Part shown: positions 58,183 through 64,000 of the stretch, one piece after another | Position numbering within the stretch: the stretch's first letter is position 1 | Layout of the letters: every line of letters begins with the position of its first letter | DNA from: Streptomyces sp. NBC_00433 | GTDB lineage: Bacteria > Actinomycetota > Actinomycetes > Streptomycetales > Streptomycetaceae | Length of the DNA stretch: 64,000 nt | NCBI GenBank assembly: GCA_036015235.1 | Contig: CP107926.1 | Location: 4,483,501-4,547,500 of the forward strand | Direction of reading: 5' to 3' | Made by a program: the position numbers and the translations under genes | Notes under the pieces: model-generated | What the model saw: the letters and a program-made list of their open reading frames with translations, nothing else | Databases searched by the model: none | Told to the model about the DNA's origin: nothing

Positions 58183-61100
58183 ATGGACATGGAGCGCAGC
58201 GGCACAGCGGGCATGACACGTCGGGGACTCATCGTGGGGGCGGTCGCCGCCGCGGGAGCGGCCGCGGGCGGGGGCACCGCCTTCGCCGCCGGCGGCAAGC
58301 ACGACGGCGGCGGCCAGGGGCAGGGCCCGGGGCACGCGCCGGGGAAGGGCCCGGCGGCCTTCAAGCCGCCGGCCTACCGGCTGACCGTCGACGGGGAGTC
58401 GGTGATCAGCAGCCGGGTGGACCACCCGGTCGCGCCCGGCATCGCGCTGACCTCCTTCGACGTCTTCGGGCGTACGGGCTGGCTGCGGGCGCACGTGCTC
58501 AACGCCGACCTCGGCGAGGCGACGGTCGACCTGGTCGCGGACAAGGTCAGCGACCCTCGGGCGCTCAAGGGCGCCACGGACGGGCAGCACGCGGTGGCAG
58601 CGGTCAACGGGGACTACTTCGACATCACCGAGACCTTCGCCGCCGAGGGTCCGGAGATCCAGGGCGGGCGGCTGCGCAAGGGGACCAGCCGGTCCTCGAC
58701 GGTCATGGCGGTCGGCGCCGACCGGGTGGCGCGGCTCGCCGACCTGATGATCGCCGGCACGGTCACGGTGGCCGGCGCCGCGAAGCCGCTGGCCGCGCTC
58801 AACTCGGCCTCGACGCCCGCCGACGGCGTCGCCGTCTTCACCCCGCTGTGGGGCCACGCGGACCGCACGCTGCTCCAGGACCCGGGGCCGTACACCGAAC
58901 TCGTCGTCGCCGAAGGCCTGGTGACCGCCGTCAACGGGCGGATCACCGCGACGCCGGTGCCCGCCGACGGGCTGATCGTGCTGGGACGCGGCGCCGCCGC
59001 GGGCCAGTTGGCCGGGACGCGTATCGGCGACGCCGTCGGCGTGGACTTCGCGCCGCGGAGCGACGCGCCCGGCGCGCTGCGGATGGCGCTGGGCAGCGGC
59101 TCGGTGCTGGTCGAGGGCGGCACGCCGGTGGACTTCCCGCCGAGCACCGGCAATGACGCGCCCAAGCCGCGTACCGCGGTGGGCTGGCCGGCCGGCGGCC
59201 ACCGGCTGCTGCTGGTGGCGGTCGACGGGTCCTCGAACTTCTCCGCGGGCCTCAGCTTCGACGACATGGCCGAGCTGATGGCCCGACTCGGCGCGGACGA
59301 GGCCTTCATGCTGGACGGCGGCGGCTCCACCGAGATCGTCGCCCGGCTCCCCGGCGACACCGCGGTCGGCGTCGTCAACACGCCCTCGGACGGCGCCGAG
59401 CGCCCGGTGCCCAACGGTGTCGGCCTGTTCGGCCGCCCCGGCTCCGGACAGCTCAAGGGCCTCGACGTCCGGCCGCGGGCCGACCGGGTCGTCCCCGGGC
59501 TCACCGTGGACGTCGCGGCCGCCGGCTACGACGAGGCGTGGGGTCCCGCCGCGACCGCCGGGCACCAGGTCGACTGGACGGCCGAGCCCGGTTCGCTCGG
59601 CAAGGTCAGCGGCGGCGTCTTCCGCGCCCGGCGCTCCGGCGCGGGCGTCCTGCGGGCACACGCGGGTGCCGCGGACGGCGAGCACGCGCTGCGGGTGCTC
59701 GGCGACCTGCACCGGCTGGCCTTCACCGACCGTACGGTCACCCTCGACCCGGGCGCCTCGGCGACCGTCATGCTGACCGGTTACGACGCGGACGGCTTCG
59801 ACGCGCCCGTGGCGCCGCGCGATGTGGCGCTCGACTACGACACGTCCGTGATCACGGTGGTGGCCGGCGAGGACGGCCTGACGGTGACCGGCGCGGCCGA
59901 CGGGGGCGGCACGTCGGCGACGCTCACCGCGACGGTGCAGGGCGTGACGGCGAAGCTGCCGGTGACGGTCGGCCTGATCGACGTGCCGCTGGCCGGCTTC
60001 GAGCCCGGCGACACATGGACGGCGCTGGCCGCGCGCGGTACGGCGTCGGTCGCGGTGGTCGCCGCCCCGGACCGCCCCGGCGCGGCCGCGGACAACCACG
60101 CGCTGCGGCTGACGTACGACTTCACCGGGCAGGGCAGCACCTCGGCGGCCTACGCGGTCAAGTCGCCCGGCCCGGTCACGCTGCCGGTCGGCACCAAGAA
60201 GCTCGCGCTGTGGGTCAACGGCGACGGCGGGAACCACTGGCTGCGCGCGATGCTCTCCTCGCAGGGCACCACCAACGTGCCGTTCACCTTCGCCACCACC
60301 GTCGACTGGACGGGCTGGCGCCGCGTTGTCGGCGACATACCGGCCGGCTTCTCCGACCCGGTGACGCTCCTGCGCCTCTACATCGCGGAGACCTCGCAGA
60401 CCAACAAGAACGCCGGGCAGCTGGACTTCGACGGCCTCGCCGCCCAGGTCGGCCGGCAGCCGGACCTGGCGGAGCCGCCGCAGCCCGACCCCTACGTGGT
60501 CGAGCAGGGCGAACTGCCCGACCGCCGCTGGACCTTCGCCGTCCTGTCCGACCTGCACATCAGCGCGGCCGCGGGACTGGACTCCTTCTCCGGCCGGCAG
60601 GCGGTGGCGGCGCTCGGCCAAGTGGTCGCCGCCAAGCCGGACTTCATCCTCATCAACGGCGACTTCGTCGACAACAACACCCCCGCCGACTTCGACCTCG
60701 CCGACGGCCTGCTGCGCGACCACGTACCCGCCGGGCTGCCGGTCCACTGGACCCCCGGCAACCACGAGGCGGGCCTGTCCGCGACCGGCGGCCTCGACAC
60801 CTTCCTGTCGGTGACAGGGCGGCCCAACAAGCAGGTCCTCGACCACAAGGGCACCCGCTTCATCCTGCTGGACTCGCACACCGGCGACATGCGCACCTCC
60901 GACTGGTCCCAGGTGCCGCTGCTCCAGGCCGAGTTGGCGAAGGCCGCCGACGACAGGTCGGTGACCGGGGTGGTGGTCTCCTTCCACCACCCGCTGCACG
61001 ACCCGTCCGGCGCCGAAGCCTCCCAGTTGTCGGACCAGTTGGAGGCCGGGCTGCTCCAGCGCTGGCTCGCCGACTTCCGCGAGCGGTCGGGCAAGCCGGT

Positions 61101-61638
61101 CGCGCTCTTCACCGGCCACGCCCACACCGCGTCGGTCAGCCGCGCCGACGGCGTGCTCGACGTGACCACACCCGCGGTCGGCAAGACGCCCTACAGCTCC
61201 CCCGACCAGGGCGGCTTCTTCGGCTGGATGCACATCGCGGTCGACCCGCACCCCGCCAGGATCAGGGCGGGCCGCCCGAGCCCCGAGACCCGCGACTGGC
61301 TCCAGGCCGAGAGCCGCCCGCTGATCGACGGCATCGACCTGTCCGCCCCGGCGCGGCTCGCGGTGGGCGCGTCGGCCGCGGTCGCGGCGACCGGCATCAC
61401 CAGCGAGTTCGGCCTGCGCTTCCCGCTGCGCTTCCCGGCCAGCGTGACATGGTCCGGCAGCCACGGCCTGGCGGTGGCCGCCACCCCCGCCGACGCCCGA
61501 TCCGCCCGCCGCGAGCCGGCCACCCTGGCCGTACTCGACCTCCCCACGTCCACCCTGACCGCGCTCCGCCCCGGCCACATCACCCTCACGGTGACCGCGG
61601 GCGGCCTGTCCGCCTCATCCGACATCCCCCTCACCTGA
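58183..61638 (+). CDS. Secreted phosphodiester glycosidase (NAGPA) / calcineurin-like phosphoesterase fusion
   Basis: 1151 residues. A twin-arginine signal (TRRGLIVGAVAAAGAAAGGG) is followed by a phosphodiester glycosidase domain (PF09992, about 45-420; AAVNGDYFD, GLSFDDMAELMARLGADEAFMLDGGGSTE), two or three Ig-like or jelly-roll domains (about 425-770) and a metallophosphatase (about 780-1020) with VLSDLHIS, INGDFVDN, PGNHE, SFHHPL and TGHAHT, the full metal-ligand set. It could strip exposed sugar-phosphodiesters, such as teichoic acids or glycolipids, outside the cell. In-frame ATGs at 58183, 58189 and 58213 are all possible starts. Confidence 0.9.
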   Translation: MDMERSGTAGMTRRGLIVGAVAAAGAAAGGGTAFAAGGKHDGGGQGQGPGHAPGKGPAAFKPPAYRLTVDGESVISSRVDHPVAPGIALTSFDVFGRTGWLRAHVLNADLGEATVDLVADKVSDPRALKGATDGQHAVAAVNGDYFDITETFAAEGPEIQGGRLRKGTSRSSTVMAVGADRVARLADLMIAGTVTVAGAAKPLAALNSASTPADGVAVFTPLWGHADRTLLQDPGPYTELVVAEGLVTAVNGRITATPVPADGLIVLGRGAAAGQLAGTRIGDAVGVDFAPRSDAPGALRMALGSGSVLVEGGTPVDFPPSTGNDAPKPRTAVGWPAGGHRLLLVAVDGSSNFSAGLSFDDMAELMARLGADEAFMLDGGGSTEIVARLPGDTAVGVVNTPSDGAERPVPNGVGLFGRPGSGQLKGLDVRPRADRVVPGLTVDVAAAGYDEAWGPAATAGHQVDWTAEPGSLGKVSGGVFRARRSGAGVLRAHAGAADGEHALRVLGDLHRLAFTDRTVTLDPGASATVMLTGYDADGFDAPVAPRDVALDYDTSVITVVAGEDGLTVTGAADGGGTSATLTATVQGVTAKLPVTVGLIDVPLAGFEPGDTWTALAARGTASVAVVAAPDRPGAAADNHALRLTYDFTGQGSTSAAYAVKSPGPVTLPVGTKKLALWVNGDGGNHWLRAMLSSQGTTNVPFTFATTVDWTGWRRVVGDIPAGFSDPVTLLRLYIAETSQTNKNAGQLDFDGLAAQVGRQPDLAEPPQPDPYVVEQGELPDRRWTFAVLSDLHISAAAGLDSFSGRQAVAALGQVVAAKPDFILINGDFVDNNTPADFDLADGLLRDHVPAGLPVHWTPGNHEAGLSATGGLDTFLSVTGRPNKQVLDHKGTRFILLDSHTGDMRTSDWSQVPLLQAELAKAADDRSVTGVVVSFHHPLHDPSGAEASQLSDQLEAGLLQRWLADFRERSGKPVALFTGHAHTASVSRADGVLDVTTPAVGKTPYSSPDQGGFFGWMHIAVDPHPARIRAGRPSPETRDWLQAESRPLIDGIDLSAPARLAVGASAAVAATGITSEFGLRFPLRFPASVTWSGSHGLAVAATPADARSARREPATLAVLDLPTSTLTALRPGHITLTVTAGGLSASSDIPLT

Positions 61639-61714
61639 CCCCGGATCCCGCCGTCCCCGGCCGGTTGTGGCCGGCCGGGGCGGCGCACCCCCGTGTCGGT
61701 CGGTGGGCGTCGCC

Positions 61715-62162
61715 TCACCCGACGGGGTGCAGGTCACCGATCGCGGCCGCAACGCGGGTCGGACCGTACGTGGCCAGCGCCCACAAGGAGGTGATCTCCG
61801 CGGGTGCGGTCCACAGCCCCGCGGCGGCCACGGGCGTGCTGAACGGTCGGACTGTGAGGTGCCGCCTCACGAAGGGGTCGCGATCGAGGTAGCGCATGCC
61901 GCCCGTGCCGCAGACGTAGGTGCCGGCGCCGACGGCGACGGTGAGGTCGGCCGGCCGTGCGGAGCGGTCGGAGGACGCGGCGAGGTCGCTGCTGCGCACG
62001 ATGCTGCCCTGCCAGCCCAGGAGGTCCAGCAGGGCCCGCGTGGTGGCCTCGGCGACAGCCGCGGTTCCTGCCGCCCGCTCGGCGGTACGGGCGACGGGGT
62101 CGAGCGCCGCGCGCAACAGCTGCCAGTGGGGGCCCGCGTGGTAATGCTGCGCGGGCAGCTGG
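61715..62162 (-). pseudogene. N-terminally truncated WbqC-like gene
   Basis: The frame reads YHAGPHWQLLRAALDPV, TRALLDLLGWQGSIVRSSDL and YVCGTGGMRYLD, typical of the WbqC family (PF08889). The N-terminal 60 or more residues (HQPNFLP...LDDVQF region) are missing because the neighbouring lipoprotein gene ends at 62164. No start codon or ribosome site is placed sensibly. Confidence 0.75.
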
Positions 62163-62163
62163 C

Positions 62164-62940
62164 TCAGTCGGCGGGCGGCCGGCTGTCCGCGGTCCTCATG
62201 GACGCCACCGCGTCGGCGACGGTGGACCGGTAGAGGCCCAGCTTGGGCCGTAGGACCTGGGCGCCCTTGCCCAGGGGGAAGTTCTGGGTGGCCGCGTCGG
62301 GCATGTGGTCCCCGTCGGGGATCACGTTCAGCTCGTCGACGCCCTGGGCGGTGCCGGTGGTCGCGCCGCTCGGGTCGAGGTCGATGACGGCGTAGGCGGT
62401 CTGCCGGGAGTGCACGGTGTGGGCGGGCGGGCCGCCGAGGCCGCCAGGGACCAGCGGCTTGACGGCCCGGGTGCCGTCGGCGGACTTGGCATTGTCCAGG
62501 TCGACCCGCGGGTAGTAGCTCAGGCCGCAGGCCTGCCCGCCGTTGTTGCGTACGGCGATCACCCGCTGCGTCGGCGCCCCGGCCCGGACGGTGACGCGCA
62601 CGGTCAGCTGCTGGATGGCGCAGGGGTGCTTGTACGCGTAGGCGTCGGTGTCGGTGCCCCCGCCCGTACTCCCGCCGGTGCCGCTCATCGGCTTGCTCTT
62701 GGGCGCGGAGGAGGACGCGGTGGGTGCGGAGGAGGACGGGGCGGTGGTCGCGGACGCGGTGGGTGCGGGCGCGTCGGTGGCCGAGGTGGGCGCGGAGGAC
62801 GCGGTGGTCGAGGGGGAGGCGGGCGCCGGGCCGCCCGCCGCGTCGGTGGAGTCCGACTGGCACCCGGTCAGGGCGAGGGCGCCGAGCAGCAGCACGGCGG
62901 AGGAGGAGAGAGCGGTCGAGAGAGCGGACTTCACGGACAC
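62164..62940 (-). CDS. DUF4232-like lipoprotein
   Basis: 258 residues from GTG 62940 (in-frame GTG 62934 also possible). Lipoprotein signal (VLLLGALALTGCQSD), a Ser/Thr/Ala/Pro spacer of about 70 residues, then a DUF4232 sandwich (CAIQQLTVRVTVRAG, VIAVRNNGGQACGLSYYPRV). Surface anchored; function unknown. It is probably paralogous to the lipoprotein at 48.5 kb. Confidence 0.88.
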   Translation of the reverse strand: MSVKSALSTALSSSAVLLLGALALTGCQSDSTDAAGGPAPASPSTTASSAPTSATDAPAPTASATTAPSSSAPTASSSAPKSKPMSGTGGSTGGGTDTDAYAYKHPCAIQQLTVRVTVRAGAPTQRVIAVRNNGGQACGLSYYPRVDLDNAKSADGTRAVKPLVPGGLGGPPAHTVHSRQTAYAVIDLDPSGATTGTAQGVDELNVIPDGDHMPDAATQNFPLGKGAQVLRPKLGLYRSTVADAVASMRTADSRPPAD

Positions 62941-63108
62941 GGTGGCTTGCCTTCGCTGTAGTCGGTGGTGAGGGCGCCACCGTGCGCCACGTCCTGTCCC
63001 GCATGCCACAGTCTCGCGACAAAAGGGGACGCCAGAACGCTGCCACCGCCCTGACCTGCGATGATGATCCTTCCTGGAACGCCGGTCCGGGACGACGGGG
63101 AGGGTGGA

Positions 63109-64000
63109 ATGACTACGGGCATCGGAGACTTCGCGACGCAACTGCACGAACTCAAGCACCGATCGGGCCTCAGCTACGGCACGCTCGCGACGCGCCTGCA
63201 CGTCAGCACCTCGACGCTGCACCGCTACTGCAACGGCGGCGCCGTCCCCGGTGACTACGCCCCCGTCGAGCGTTTCGCGCGGCTGTGCGGCGCGAGCAAC
63301 GAGGAACTGCTGACGCTGCACCGGCGCTGGCTGCTGGCGGACGCCGCCAGGCGCGAACGCCCCGCGCCGGCAACGGAAGCGGCAGAGGCGGCCGAAGGCA
63401 CGGAGTCGGCGGCGCCCGTACCCCCTCCACCGGCCCGGAAGGCCGCGCACGTACCGCCCCTGAAGGCCGCGCCCGCGCGGATGTCCGGCCCGGCGCCCCG
63501 CAAGGAGCCGGTCCCCCGCCGCCGCACCGCGGCCGTCCTGGCCGCCGCCGCCGCGCTCGCCGTCGTCGCCGCGCTCGCGCTGCACAGCGCCCTCGCCGAC
63601 GGAAAGGCACGAGCCGCCGCACCCCCGCCCTTCCAGGTGTCCGTCCTGGCGGACAACTGGAACACCCCGTGCGACCAGTGGTTCCTGCTGGCGCAGCGGC
63701 CGGGGAAGGTGCCGCCGCCTCCCCCGGTGCGGGAGGCGAACGGCTGGGCCGACGCGCTCGGCGGGACTCCGGCCGGGAATCTGCGGCTCGAACTGACCGC
63801 GCAGGGCGCGCAGGGCCGGCCGGTCGTCCTGCACGCCCTGTCCGTACGGGAGACGAGCAGCCGCCCGGCGCCCAAGGGCATCGGCTACACGACGGGTTCC
63901 GGCTGCGGCGGCGCGCTCACGCCCGCCTCCTTCGACGTCGACCTCGACGCCGCCGCGCCGCGTACGAAGGCCGTGCCCGGCTTCGCGGGGACGGACCAGC
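63109..64000 (+). CDS. XRE-like HTH regulator with membrane helix, cut by window edge
   Basis: At least 297 codons from ATG 63109 (GGGGAGG upstream), with no stop before base 64000. The N-terminus is an XRE-type helix-turn-helix (FATQLHELKHRSGLSYGTLA then TRLHVSTSTLHRYCNGGAVP), followed by a Pro/Ala linker, one membrane span (AVLAAAAALAVVAALALHSAL at about 140-160) and an extracytoplasmic domain with DNWNTPCDQWFLL. A family of membrane-tethered HTH proteins is common in Streptomyces; the outer part may sense a cell-surface signal. Confidence 0.85.
   Translation, partial: MTTGIGDFATQLHELKHRSGLSYGTLATRLHVSTSTLHRYCNGGAVPGDYAPVERFARLCGASNEELLTLHRRWLLADAARRERPAPATEAAEAAEGTESAAPVPPPPARKAAHVPPLKAAPARMSGPAPRKEPVPRRRTAAVLAAAAALAVVAALALHSALADGKARAAAPPPFQVSVLADNWNTPCDQWFLLAQRPGKVPPPPPVREANGWADALGGTPAGNLRLELTAQGAQGRPVVLHALSVRETSSRPAPKGIGYTTGSGCGGALTPASFDVDLDAAAPRTKAVPGFAGTDQ

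Noticed and set aside
1..64000. tRNA genes, CRISPR arrays and intact insertion sequences
   Set aside because: No cloverleaf with a conserved T-loop, no regularly spaced repeat-spacer pattern and no transposase-like protein was recognised by reading; a tRNAscan or CRISPR search was not possible.

Overview
The window is very GC-rich (roughly 73% by eye), uses GTG starts freely, couples neighbouring genes through 4-bp GTGA/ATGA overlaps and almost never uses TTA codons. With an AfsR/SARP regulator, phenazine enzymes, an NphB-type prenyltransferase, secreted GH25/CE4 enzymes and CebR- and bldA-type signals, it looks like the chromosome of a Streptomyces-like actinomycete. No tRNA, rRNA, CRISPR array or intact insertion sequence was recognised.

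Layout. 0-3.6 kb: the right end of a locus with a class III aminotransferase (cut by the window edge), an acyl carrier protein and a ketosynthase, then a small membrane-anchored protein. 3.8-7.1 kb: a secreted beta-propeller/Ig-like/FG-GAP protein. 7.3-14.4 kb: a phenazine cluster, with phzD-phzE-(YdhR-like)-phzF-phzG on the minus strand facing phzB and two methyltransferases on the plus strand. 14.5-20.7 kb: CorA, a DrrAB-type ABC exporter and a 1056-residue AfsR-like regulator. 21-23.2 kb: a lysozyme and a GH3 hexosaminidase. 23.3-27.5 kb: a kinase-like phosphotransferase, a flavin disulfide oxidoreductase and a phytase-like esterase.

27.5-31.4 kb is a compact five-gene minus-strand operon: a 62-residue peptide, an unknown protein, two paralogous proteins resembling DUF6895 and a serine hydrolase without a signal peptide. 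I cannot assign it to a known pathway, and it is the best candidate here for an undescribed (possibly RiPP-like) system. Its promoter region carries two arrays of heptamers spaced exactly 11 bp apart. A third array of the same kind lies at 43.4 kb between an NphB-type aromatic prenyltransferase and a GlxA-type regulator. That geometry is typical of SARP operators, and an AfsR/SARP-type regulator is encoded at 17.5-20.7 kb.

32-46 kb is mostly housekeeping and stress functions: a ScyD-like propeller, an aldo/keto reductase with a parS-like site upstream, ornithine-lipid genes (olsBA), a SigJ/ECF41 sigma factor divergent from a LUD-domain gene through a large inverted repeat, a TetR regulator with a membrane efflux-type protein sharing one operator, a DUF998 protein, a VOC protein, the prenyltransferase, a GlxA-type regulator, GAPDH and an AhpD-like protein with an ECF41-like promoter. 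46-64 kb holds secreted and cell-surface functions: a CebR-box acetylxylan esterase, a His-rich DUF4396 protein behind a CsoR-like operator, lipoproteins, an alcohol dehydrogenase, an Mrr-TerD fusion, a berberine-bridge-like oxidase, an FGE-like protein, a truncated PBP4, a phosphodiester glycosidase/phosphoesterase fusion and an HTH membrane regulator cut by the right edge. At least four decayed gene remnants (AsnC, GH54, a Tat-exported enzyme, WbqC) point to active gene loss.
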